A stretch of 7,631 bases of DNA. It comes from Betaproteobacteria bacterium (lineage in GTDB: Bacteria > Pseudomonadota > Gammaproteobacteria > Burkholderiales > Burkholderiaceae_C). Location of the stretch: NCBI GenBank assembly GCA_009918225.1, contig RGEP01000085.1, positions 1 through 7,631 of the forward strand, given 5' to 3'. Made by a program: the position numbers and the translations under genes. Positions 1 to 6,509 of this stretch are shown in pieces. The notes below the pieces were generated by a model. The model did no database searches. It saw nothing but the letters and a program-made list of their open reading frames with translations, and was not told the origin of the DNA. How positions within the stretch are numbered: the first letter of the stretch is position 1; the number at the start of each line of letters is the position of its first letter.

Positions 1-1
1 A

Positions 2-193
2 CCAGGGTCGTGGGACGAGTGGCGCAGCCGGGCGCAAGACCTGTGGCGCCGCTCGGGCCCGGCAACCCATCCTGGGCACCCGATGGCCGCCGACGAAGCC
101 CTGTGGCCCAGCCGCTTGAGCAGCCTCTTGCAGGCGCCGGTGGCGGCCGCTGGCGCAGCGGCCTGTTCCCCCAATGTTGAGCCCCCCGCCTAG
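2..193 (+). CDS. 3' end of an unidentified protein gene (5' truncated by window edge)
   Basis: The frame starting at base 2 is open for 63 codons and ends with TAG at 191-193. About 52 of the 63 codons end in G or C, as in the neighbouring genes, while the frame starting at base 1 (stop at 178-180) is less biased. This supports a real gene entering from the left. The visible peptide begins PGSWDEWRSRAQ and ends in an Ala/Pro-rich tail, NVEPPA. The GSWxEW string resembles the motif that follows the active site in rhodanese/mercaptopyruvate sulfurtransferases. However, the codon before the Pro ends in A, so it is not the usual Tyr, and about 50 residues follow, which is longer than usual. I treat that similarity as a weak hint and do not assign a product. 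It converges on icmF, with 7 nt between the two stop codons. Confidence 0.5.
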   Translation, partial: PGSWDEWRSRAQDLWRRSGPATHPGHPMAADEALWPSRLSSLLQAPVAAAGAAACSPNVEPPA

Positions 194-203
194 ACCCGGT
201 CTA
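191..203. repeat. 13-nt palindrome joining two convergent stop codons
   Basis: TAGACC-C-GGTCTA is a perfect inverted repeat with 6-nt arms. Its left end is the TAG stop of the + strand gene, and its right end is the complement of the icmF TAG stop. With a one-base centre it cannot fold as a full hairpin and there is no T-tract, so it is not a canonical terminator. No other terminator fits between the two genes. Confidence 0.6.
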
Positions 204-3200
204 CATGCTGCGGCGGTACTGACCCCCCACCTCAAAGAGCGCGGCGGTGATTTGCCCCAAGGAGCACACCCGAACCGCGTCCATCAGCACCTCAAACACA
301 TTGGCCTCGTCCATCACCGCCTGTTGCAGCCGCTTGAGCATCGGCCCTGATTGATCGGCGTGTCGGCTGTGGAAATCCTGCAGGCGCTGCAGCTGAGACT
401 CTTTTTCCTCCTGCGTGGAGCGGGCCAGTTCAATGTGCTCGGGCACCGGGTCCCCTTGCGGGTTGCGGAAGGTGTTGACGCCGATGATGGGGTGCTCGCC
501 GGTGTGCTTGAGCATCTCGTAGTGCATGCTCTCTTCCTGGATCTTGCTGCGCTGGTAACCCGTTTCCATGGCCCCGAGCACGCCGCCGCGTTCGGCGATC
601 TTCTCGAACTCGGCCAACACCGCCTCTTCCACCAGTTCGGTGATTTCATCGATGATGAAGGCCCCTTGGTTGGGGTTCTCGTTCTTGGCCAACCCCCATT
701 CGCGGTTGATGATCAACTGGATGGCCATGGCGCGCCGCACGCTTTCTTCCGTGGGCGTGGTGATGGCTTCGTCGTAGGCGTTGGTGTGCAGGGAATTGCA
801 GTTGTCGTAAATGGCAATCAGCGCCTGCAACGTGGTGCGGATGTCGTTGAAGGCGATTTCCTGCGCATGCAAGGACCGCCCCGAGGTTTGGATGTGGTAC
901 TTCAGCTTTTGTGAACGTTCATTGGCGCCATAGCGGTCGCGCATGGCGGTGGCCCAGATCCGGCGTGCCACGCGACCCAGCACGGTGTACTCCGGATCCA
1001 TGCCGTTGCTGAAGAAGAAGGACAGGTTGGGCGCGAAGTCATCGATGTGCATGCCGCGCGCCAGATACGCCTCCACAAAGGTGAAGCCGTTGCTCAGGGT
1101 GAAGGCCAGCTGGGAGATCGGATTGGCCCCGGCCTCGGCGATGTGATAGCCGCTGATCGACACCGAATAGAAGTTGCGCACATCGTGGTGCACAAAGTAT
1201 TCGGCGATGTCGCCCATCACCTTCAGAGAGAACTCGGTGCTGAAGATGCAGGTGTTCTGACCCTGGTCTTCCTTGAGGATGTCGGCTTGGACCGTGCCAC
1301 GAACATTGGCCAGGGTCCAGGCCCGAATCTTTTGTGCTTCGTCAGAGGTGGGCTCACGCCCGTTGTCGGTCTTGAACTTCTCGAGGTTCTGATCGATGGC
1401 CGTGTTCATGAACATGGCCAGGATGGAGGGCGCGGGCCCATTGATCGTCATGCTCACCGACGTTGACGGGTTGGTGAGCTCAAAGCCGCTGTACAGCACC
1501 TTCATGTCGTCCAGCGTGGCGATCGATACCCCTGAATTGCCCACCTTGCCGTAGATGTCGGGGCGCCGGTCGGGGTCGTGACCGTAGAGCGTGACCGAAT
1601 CAAAGGCGGTCGACAAGCGCTTGGCCGGCATGCCTTCGGAGACCACCTTGAATCGGCGGTTGGTGCGAAAGGCATCGCCCTCGCCAGCGAACATGCGGGT
1701 GGGGTCCTCGCCTTCTCGCTTGAAGGCAAAGGTGCCCGCTGTGTAGGGGAAGCTGCCGGGCACGTTCTCCAGCATCAGCCACTTCAGGATCTCGCCGTGG
1801 TCTTCATAGGCGGGCAAGGCCACCTTGCGGATCTTGTTGCCCGACAGCGTGGTGTGGGTCAGTGCGGTGCGGATCTCCTTGTCGCGGATCTTGACCACGT
1901 ATTCGTCGCCCGAATAGGCCTTTTGCATATCGGGCCACTGTGCCAAGAGCTGCCGCGCATCGGCGCCGAGCTGGGCCTCGCGCTTGGTGGCCAGGTCAAT
2001 GGCCGCCTCCGCCGCCCGCGGCTTATCGGGCTTGTCCACGGTGAGCATGCGCGCGGCTTCGCGCAACTGCTGCACCTCGCGGGCCAGCCGCACCTGTTGG
2101 GCCACGCGGCGCTTGTAGCCACGCACCGTGTCGGCAATATCGGCCAGGTAGCGCACCCGTGCAGCCGGCACGATGGGGGTTTGCTGCGTGCTGTGGCGGG
2201 TGTGAACTGCGGGCAGGCGGCCCTCGCGCAGCGGCAGACCCAGGGCCTGCAGGCGGGCCTTAAGCCCCTGGTACAGGGCGGTCACGCCGTCGTCGTTGAA
2301 GCGGCTGGCCATGGTCCCGTACACCGGCATGTCTTCGGTCTTCAGCGTCCAGGCCTCGCGGTTGCGCTGAACCTGCTTGGCCACATCGCGCAGGGCATCC
2401 ATCGAGCCCTTGCGGTCGAACTTGTTGATCGCCACAAACTCGGCGAAGTCCAGCATGTCGATCTTTTCGAGCTGGCTGGCCGCACCGAACTCGGGCGTCA
2501 TCACGTACATCGGGATGTCCACATGCGGCACGATGGCCGCGTCACCCTGGCCGATGCCCGAGGTCTCCACGATCACGAGATCAAAGCCCGCGGCGCGGCA
2601 GGCCGCCACCACGTCGGGCAGGGCCTGAGAAATCTCGCTGCCCGCTTCGCGCGTGGCCAAAGAGCGCATGAAGACCCGCGCGCCGCTGTCTTCGGCCGAG
2701 CCCGCAGGCTTGGACCACGGCGAGATGGCGTTCATGCGGATGCGGTCGCCGAGCAAGGCGCCGCCGCTCTTGCGCCGTGAGGGGTCGATCGAGATCACCG
2801 CAATGCGCAGGGCGTCATCTTGGTCCAAGCGAATGCGTCGGATCAGTTCGTCGGTGAGGGATGATTTGCCGGCCCCGCCAGTGCCGGTGATGCCCAGAAC
2901 GGGGATGGCACGCGCCGAGGCGGCTTCGCGCAGGGCGGCCACCAAGGCAGCATCGGCCCGGCCGTTTTCCAGGGCGGTCATCAATTGCGCCAGCGCGCGC
3001 CAGGCAGCGGGGCCGTGGCCCTGCACCGCCTGCACCTGCGTGGGGGCGTGCACCGAGAGGTCTCGGTCGCAGCGCATCATCATTTCGCCGATCATTCCCT
3101 GCAGGCCCATGCGCTGGCCGTCTTCAGGGCTGTAAATGCGCACGCCGTGCTCGTTGAGGTCCCGGATTTCGGCGGGCACGATGACGCCGCCACCGCCACC

Positions 3201-3515
3201 AAACACCTGGATGTGCGCGCCACCCCGTGCACGCAGCAGCTCCACCATGTACTTGAAGTACTCCACATGGCCGCCCTGGTAAGAGCTCACCGCAATGCCC
3301 TGCACATCCTCTTGCAGCGCGGCGGTGACCACCTCGTCTACCGAGCGGTTGTGCCCCAGGTGGATCACCTCGGCCCCCATGCCCTGCAGGATGCGGCGCA
3401 TGATGTTGATGGCCGCGTCGTGCCCGTCAAACAGGCTGGCCGCGGTGACGAAGCGCACCTTGTGGGTGGGGCGGTACTGCGCCAGGGCCTTGAAGTCAGC
3501 AGACAGGTCGGTCAT
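201..3515 (-). CDS. icmF: Fused isobutyryl-CoA mutase IcmF (AdoCbl-dependent, with G-protein chaperone domain)
   Basis: This 1104-residue protein catalyses the adenosylcobalamin-dependent carbon-skeleton rearrangement of isobutyryl-CoA to n-butyryl-CoA in the cytosol. Domains in order: an N-terminal B12-binding domain (about 18-145) with DGHDAA at 30-35, whose His32 is the expected lower axial cobalt ligand; a MeaB-like GTPase domain (about 205-400) with P-loop GTGGAGKS at 211-218, IDPSRR at 243-248, ETSG at 317-320 and NKFD at 364-367; a linker (about 400-560); and a mutase TIM-barrel domain (about 575-1104) with TAFDSVTLYG and SISGYH. Aligning by eye to methylmalonyl-CoA mutase puts Phe609 and Gln753 where that enzyme has Tyr89 and Arg207. 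These match Phe598/Gln742 of Cupriavidus IcmF and indicate isobutyryl- rather than methylmalonyl-CoA. The length is that of the family (about 1,090), with no sign of damage. The ATG at 3515 has an upstream GAGG. The gene is divergent from coaX. Confidence 0.96.
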   Translation of the reverse strand: MTDLSADFKALAQYRPTHKVRFVTAASLFDGHDAAINIMRRILQGMGAEVIHLGHNRSVDEVVTAALQEDVQGIAVSSYQGGHVEYFKYMVELLRARGGAHIQVFGGGGGVIVPAEIRDLNEHGVRIYSPEDGQRMGLQGMIGEMMMRCDRDLSVHAPTQVQAVQGHGPAAWRALAQLMTALENGRADAALVAALREAASARAIPVLGITGTGGAGKSSLTDELIRRIRLDQDDALRIAVISIDPSRRKSGGALLGDRIRMNAISPWSKPAGSAEDSGARVFMRSLATREAGSEISQALPDVVAACRAAGFDLVIVETSGIGQGDAAIVPHVDIPMYVMTPEFGAASQLEKIDMLDFAEFVAINKFDRKGSMDALRDVAKQVQRNREAWTLKTEDMPVYGTMASRFNDDGVTALYQGLKARLQALGLPLREGRLPAVHTRHSTQQTPIVPAARVRYLADIADTVRGYKRRVAQQVRLAREVQQLREAARMLTVDKPDKPRAAEAAIDLATKREAQLGADARQLLAQWPDMQKAYSGDEYVVKIRDKEIRTALTHTTLSGNKIRKVALPAYEDHGEILKWLMLENVPGSFPYTAGTFAFKREGEDPTRMFAGEGDAFRTNRRFKVVSEGMPAKRLSTAFDSVTLYGHDPDRRPDIYGKVGNSGVSIATLDDMKVLYSGFELTNPSTSVSMTINGPAPSILAMFMNTAIDQNLEKFKTDNGREPTSDEAQKIRAWTLANVRGTVQADILKEDQGQNTCIFSTEFSLKVMGDIAEYFVHHDVRNFYSVSISGYHIAEAGANPISQLAFTLSNGFTFVEAYLARGMHIDDFAPNLSFFFSNGMDPEYTVLGRVARRIWATAMRDRYGANERSQKLKYHIQTSGRSLHAQEIAFNDIRTTLQALIAIYDNCNSLHTNAYDEAITTPTEESVRRAMAIQLIINREWGLAKNENPNQGAFIIDEITELVEEAVLAEFEKIAERGGVLGAMETGYQRSKIQEESMHYEMLKHTGEHPIIGVNTFRNPQGDPVPEHIELARSTQEEKESQLQRLQDFHSRHADQSGPMLKRLQQAVMDEANVFEVLMDAVRVCSLGQITAALFEVGGQYRRSM

Positions 3516-3521
3516 GGGGAA

Positions 3522-3525
3522 CCTC
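3522..3525 (-). promoter_or_regulatory. Ribosome binding site of icmF
   Basis: On the - strand, GAGG (within CCGAGGT) lies 6 nt before the ATG at 3515-3513. This supports that start codon. It is a moderate, not consensus, Shine-Dalgarno sequence. Confidence 0.6.
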
Positions 3526-3591
3526 GGATTCGCTCAGGCAATGGTCAAGCCGGTGCGGGCGCTGCGTGCCAAGCCCCGCCATTTGGCTGTG

Positions 3592-3615
3592 GTTGACGTT
3601 AACGTAAACGTCAAC
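3592..3615. promoter_or_regulatory. Near-perfect palindromic operator between icmF and coaX
   Basis: A 24-nt inverted repeat has outer arms GTTGACGTT and AACGTCAAC. Of 12 base pairs, 11 are complementary. The only mismatch is A opposite A at 3601 and 3606. It contains three ACGT cores at 6-nt spacing (3596, 3602, 3608). It lies about 76 nt upstream of icmF and 87 nt upstream of coaX, where a regulator of a divergent pair would bind. From memory, the TTGACGT/ACGTCAA layout resembles sites predicted for LiuR, a MerR-family regulator of branched-chain amino acid catabolism. That fits an isobutyryl-CoA enzyme, but I could not check the match. The regulator itself is not in the window. Confidence 0.6.
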
Positions 3616-3622
3616 TTGCAAT
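3594..3622 (+). promoter_or_regulatory. Candidate sigma-70 promoter for coaX
   Basis: TTGACG (3594-3599, 5 of 6 to the -35 consensus) is followed after exactly 17 nt by TGCAAT (3617-3622, 4 of 6 to the -10 consensus). Transcription would start near 3629, giving a leader of about 74 nt. The -35 and spacer coincide with the palindrome at 3592-3615, so a bound protein would affect this promoter directly. The prediction is by eye. A second -10-like GATAAC sits at 3688-3693. Confidence 0.4.
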
Positions 3623-3651
3623 CATGCCACTGAAATCGTCCCCTGGGGAAT

Positions 3652-3680
3652 GCCGGGCCCGGCCGCTGACGCCCGCGGCC
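3652..3680. repeat. GC-rich inverted repeats in the coaX leader
   Basis: Two overlapping structures are seen. One is a perfect 12-nt palindrome, GCCGGGCCCGGC (3652-3663). The other is a hairpin with arms GGCCGC (3661-3666) and GCGGCC (3675-3680) around an 8-nt loop. No T-tract follows, so neither looks like an intrinsic terminator. If transcription begins near 3629, both lie in the coaX 5' leader and could affect its expression or stability. Confidence 0.35.
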
Positions 3681-3702
3681 CTGCTCTGATAACCTGATTC
3701 CC

Positions 3703-4470
3703 ATGAGCTTTCTGGCCATCGACATCGGCAACACCCGGCTGAAGTGGGCGCTGCACGAGACGGCGGCGCCCGGCCTGGCCCCGCGCCACCAGGGGGCGGT
3801 GTTTCTCGAGAACATCGACGCACTGGCTGAAGGCGACTGGCGGGCCCTGCCCACGCCCGGTGCGATCCTGGGCTGCAATGTGGCCGGTGATGCGGTGCGC
3901 CGCCGGGTGGAAGAGCAGTTGGAGCTGTGGGACACGCCGCCGAGCTGGGTGGTGCCCTCGGCGCAAGAAGCGGGCGTGGCCAATGGCTATGACCACCCCA
4001 CCCGGCTGGGTTCAGACCGCTGGACCGCGCTCATTGGCGCCCGATGGCATGTGCAGCAGCGCGGTTTGGCGAGGCCCGCCCTGGTCGTGATGATCGGCAC
4101 GGCGGTGACCGTGGATGCCTTGGATCCGCAGGGCACCTTCTTGGGCGGGCTCATCCTGCCGGGACACGGCATCATGTTGCGCGCCCTGGAGTCGGGCACG
4201 GCAGGCTTGCGGGTGCCCACGGGCGAGGTTCGCCTGTTTCCCACCAACACCTCGGACGCCCTGACCAGCGGCGGCAACTACGCCATCACCGGCGCCATTG
4301 AGCGCATGCACCGCCACCTGAAGCAGCACACCGGCCTGCAGCCCTTGACCCTGATCACCGGCGGCGCGGGCTGGAAGGTGGCGCCCCACCTGCAGATCGA
4401 CCACGAATTGGTCGAGGGCTTGATCTTTGACGGCCTGCTCGCGCTGCAGGCCCAGCGCGCCAAAGCGTGA
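3703..4470 (+). CDS. coaX: Type III pantothenate kinase CoaX
   Basis: This cytosolic enzyme phosphorylates pantothenate with ATP, the first committed step of coenzyme A synthesis. Type III kinases belong to the ASKHA (acetate and sugar kinase/Hsc70/actin) fold and, from family knowledge, are not feedback-inhibited by CoA and need a monovalent cation. Visible motifs: phosphate-binding DIGNTRLKW at 7-15; the pantothenate-site block with Tyr96, Pro99 and LGSDRW at 102-107, where Asp105 is the expected catalytic residue; GTAVTVD at 132-138; GGLILPG at 148-154; and ITGG at 218-221. The length of 255 residues is normal and the frame is intact. The ATG at 3703 puts the first motif at the usual distance from the N-terminus, although no clear Shine-Dalgarno sequence precedes it. 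In many Burkholderiales coaX follows birA. Here birA is absent, and coaX stands alone, divergent from icmF and convergent with hslU. Confidence 0.95.
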   Translation: MSFLAIDIGNTRLKWALHETAAPGLAPRHQGAVFLENIDALAEGDWRALPTPGAILGCNVAGDAVRRRVEEQLELWDTPPSWVVPSAQEAGVANGYDHPTRLGSDRWTALIGARWHVQQRGLARPALVVMIGTAVTVDALDPQGTFLGGLILPGHGIMLRALESGTAGLRVPTGEVRLFPTNTSDALTSGGNYAITGAIERMHRHLKQHTGLQPLTLITGGAGWKVAPHLQIDHELVEGLIFDGLLALQAQRAKA

Positions 4471-4478
4471 AGCGCCGA

Positions 4479-4497
4479 GGGGCAAGCCCCAAGGGCT
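4479..4497. terminator. Possible weak terminator hairpins between coaX and hslU
   Basis: GGGG-CAAG-CCCC (4479-4490) and the overlapping AGCCC-CAA-GGGCT (4485-4497) can form alternative short GC-rich hairpins just after the coaX stop. Neither has a following T-run on either strand, so they are at best weak or bidirectional terminators. The rest of the 63-nt convergent gap holds the start of the 15-nt tandem repeat. Confidence 0.3.
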
Positions 4498-4513
4498 GCA
4501 GCGCCATAAGCTC

Positions 4514-4555
4514 AAGCGCGACAGGATGAGGCGCTACAGGATGAAGCGCGACAGG
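4514..4555. repeat. 15-nt tandem repeat spanning the hslU stop codon
   Basis: Read on the - strand, the last codons of hslU, CGCTTCATCCTGTAG (4548-4534), are followed at once by CGCCTCATCCTGTCG (4533-4519), identical at 13 of 15 positions. Partial copies flank them: the 12-mer CCTGTCGCGCTT occurs perfectly at 4555-4544 and again at 4525-4514, 30 nt apart. The total is about 2.8 units in 42 nt. The hslU TAG stop aligns with TCG in the next unit. Confidence 0.75.
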
Positions 4556-5898
4556 TCTTCGTTGCGCGAGAGGTCGGCCAGTTTTTCGTTGACCTGCTCG
4601 GCCCCGATCTTCACCTGAGTGCCACTGCGGTTGGGTGCATCAAAGCTGATGTCGTCCAGCAGCCGCTCCATCACGGTGGCCAGCCGGCGCGCGCCGATGT
4701 TTTCCATGCGTTCGTTGACCTCGTAGGCGATCTGCGCCAGGCGACGGATGGCCTCAGGCTCGAACACCAGCTCCACCCCTTCGGTGGCCAGCAAGGCCTG
4801 GTATTGCTTGACGATGCTGGCGTGGGTGCTGGTGAGGATGGCCTCGAAGTCCTCAACGCTCAAGGCGCCGAGTTCCACGCGGATGGGGAAGCGCCCCTGC
4901 AACTCGGGGATGAGGTCGCTGGGCTTGGCCAGGTGGAAGGCGCCCGAGGCGATGAACAGGATGTGGTCGGTCTTCACCGGCCCGTACTTGGTGCTGACGG
5001 TGGTGCCTTCGACCAGCGGCAGCAGGTCGCGCTGGACGCCCTGGCGCGAGACCTCGGCGGTACCGCTGCCGTCGCTGCGGGAACACACCTTGTCAATTTC
5101 GTCGATGAAGACGATGCCGTTGCCCTCGGCATGTGCCAGCGCGGCCGACTTGATCTCATCTTCGTTGACGAGCTTGGCGGCTTCTTCCTCCACCAGCAGC
5201 TTCAGCGCATCCTTGATCTTGAGCTTGCGCGTTTTGCGTCGCCCCGCGCCCATCTGCGAGAACAGGCCCTTGAGCTGCTCGGCCATGTCTTCCATGCCCT
5301 GTGGGCCCATGACCTCCAGGGTGGGGCGTGATTCGGCCAGCTCGATTTCGATTTCGGTGTCGTCGAGCGAACCCTCGCGCAGCCGCTTGCGAAAGGTCTG
5401 CCGTGCGGCGCTGTCAGCCGGTGGCCGCGCGGGGCTTGGGGACTCACCGAATCCGAAGGGTGAGGCGGTGCTGCTGGAGCGCGGCGGCGGAATCAGCACA
5501 TCCAGGATGCGGTCTTCGGCGGCGTCTTCGGCCAGGCTGCGCTTGGCCCGCACCTGGCGCTCGCGTTCTTGCTTGACGGCCACATCCACCAGGTCGCGCA
5601 CGATGGTGTCCACATCCTTGCCCACATAGCCCACCTCGGTGAACTTGGTGGCCTCCACCTTGATGAAGGGCGCGTCGGCCAGGCGCGCCAAGCGACGCGC
5701 GATTTCCGTCTTGCCCACGCCGGTTGGGCCGATCATCAGAATGTTCTTGGGCGTGATTTCGTGGCGCAGCTTGTCGTCGACCTGCTGGCGCCGCCAGCGG
5801 TTGCGCAGGGCAATGGCCACCGCGCGTTTGGCCGATTGCTGGCCCACGATGTGGCGGTCGAGCTCGGAGACGATCTCCTGGGGGGTCATGGCGCTCAT
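4534..5898 (-). CDS. hslU: HslU (ClpY), AAA+ unfoldase of the HslVU protease
   Basis: HslU forms a hexameric ATP-driven ring that unfolds cytosolic proteins and threads them into HslV. The 454-residue sequence shows Walker A GPTGVGKT at 57-64, pore loop GYVGKD at 90-95, Walker B VFIDEID at 263-269, sensor-1 region FIASGA at 315-320 and sensor-2 GARR at 402-405. The C-terminus LSRFIL is the tail that inserts into HslV to activate it. The intermediate (I) domain spans about 108-243. Its Ser/Pro-rich segment after ILDVLIPP is about 10 residues longer than in E. coli HslU (443 residues), accounting for most of the extra length. The ATG at 5898 is chosen because GAAGGA stands 6 nt upstream. An ATG three codons later is possible, but the E. 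coli protein also begins MSxMTP. It is last in the dksA-hslV-hslU set, 33 nt after hslV. Confidence 0.97.
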   Translation of the reverse strand: MSAMTPQEIVSELDRHIVGQQSAKRAVAIALRNRWRRQQVDDKLRHEITPKNILMIGPTGVGKTEIARRLARLADAPFIKVEATKFTEVGYVGKDVDTIVRDLVDVAVKQERERQVRAKRSLAEDAAEDRILDVLIPPPRSSSTASPFGFGESPSPARPPADSAARQTFRKRLREGSLDDTEIEIELAESRPTLEVMGPQGMEDMAEQLKGLFSQMGAGRRKTRKLKIKDALKLLVEEEAAKLVNEDEIKSAALAHAEGNGIVFIDEIDKVCSRSDGSGTAEVSRQGVQRDLLPLVEGTTVSTKYGPVKTDHILFIASGAFHLAKPSDLIPELQGRFPIRVELGALSVEDFEAILTSTHASIVKQYQALLATEGVELVFEPEAIRRLAQIAYEVNERMENIGARRLATVMERLLDDISFDAPNRSGTQVKIGAEQVNEKLADLSRNEDLSRFIL

Positions 5899-5904
5899 GG
5901 CGAA

Positions 5905-5910
5905 TCCTTC
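5905..5910 (-). promoter_or_regulatory. Ribosome binding site of hslU
   Basis: GAAGGA on the - strand, followed by TTCGCC and then the ATG at 5898-5896. It is a good Shine-Dalgarno sequence at normal spacing and supports the first of the two nearby in-frame ATG codons. Confidence 0.75.
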
Positions 5911-5931
5911 TGCGGCGCGCGCGTGGCGCCC

Positions 5932-6492
5932 TCAGTCCAACACTTCAATCGTGTGGTTCTGATTGGTGTAGATGCAGAGTTCCCCGGCAATTTCAAGGGC
6001 GCGCTTGACGATGTCGGCTGCGGCCATTTCGGTGTGGGTCAACAGCGCCTGGGCCGCGGCTTGTGCGTAGGCGCCGCCAGAGCCGATGGCCACGATGCCC
6101 CGTTCGGGCTCCAAAACATCGCCGTTGCCGGTGATGATGAGGCTGGCGCTGCGGTCGGCCACGGCCAGCATCGCTTCCAAGCGGCGCAGCACGCGGTCGG
6201 TGCGCCAGTCGCGGGTGAGTTCGATGGCCGCGCGCTGCAAGTGCCCCTGGTGCTTTTCCAGCTTGGCCTCAAAGCGCTCGAACAAGGTGAAGGCATCCGC
6301 GGTGGCGCCGGCAAAGCCGGCCAGCACCTGGTTCTTGTGCAGCTTGCGCACCTTGCGCGCGCTGGCCTTGACCACGATGTGGCCCAGGGTGACCTGGCCA
6401 TCACCGCCCAAGGCCACCTGCCAGTGGCCATCGGGCAGCTGCCGGCGCACGCTGACGATGGTGGTGCCGTGAAAAACGGCGGAATCGCTCAT
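5932..6492 (-). CDS. hslV: HslV (ClpQ), threonine peptidase of the HslVU protease
   Basis: HslV is the proteolytic dodecamer that pairs with HslU, a proteasome beta-subunit relative (N-terminal nucleophile family). The 186-residue precursor starts MSDSAVFHG. Processing after Gly9 would expose Thr10-Thr11 in TTIVSVRR, the mature N-terminus in this family, with Thr10 as nucleophile. Other conserved blocks are GGDGQVTLG at 29-37, Lys42 (Lys33 of the mature chain), GFAGATADAFTLFE at 59-72 and IGSGG at 136-140. E. coli HslV has only the initiator Met before the Thr pair, so the 9-residue leader is longer, as I recall for other Burkholderiales. The start has only a weak Shine-Dalgarno and lies 17 nt after the dksA stop, which suggests translation coupled to dksA. 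The stop is 33 nt before hslU. Confidence 0.97.
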   Translation of the reverse strand: MSDSAVFHGTTIVSVRRQLPDGHWQVALGGDGQVTLGHIVVKASARKVRKLHKNQVLAGFAGATADAFTLFERFEAKLEKHQGHLQRAAIELTRDWRTDRVLRRLEAMLAVADRSASLIITGNGDVLEPERGIVAIGSGGAYAQAAAQALLTHTEMAAADIVKRALEIAGELCIYTNQNHTIEVLD

Positions 6493-6509
6493 CGGCTGCA
6501 GGCGCCGAA

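Noticed and set aside
1..180. Alternative incoming gene in the frame starting at base 1
   Set aside because: It has weaker third-position G/C bias than the frame starting at base 2 and an Arg/Pro/Gly-rich translation typical of an off-frame reading.
1578..2780. Long + strand open frame (400 codons) opposite icmF
   Set aside because: It is antisense to well-conserved icmF domains. Long antisense frames are expected in high-GC genes, and the translation shows no recognisable family.
4479..4497. Strong intrinsic terminator between coaX and hslU
   Set aside because: The hairpins are short (4-5 bp) and have no T-run on either strand, so only a low-confidence weak terminator is listed.
4012..4515. 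- strand open frame (167 codons) opposite coaX
   Set aside because: It is antisense to coaX. It is merely the frame that continues past the hslU stop codon, with no evidence of its own expression.
4748..5629. + strand open frame (293 codons) opposite hslU
   Set aside because: It lies entirely within hslU, whose motifs are intact, and gives a Ser/Arg-rich translation with no family features.
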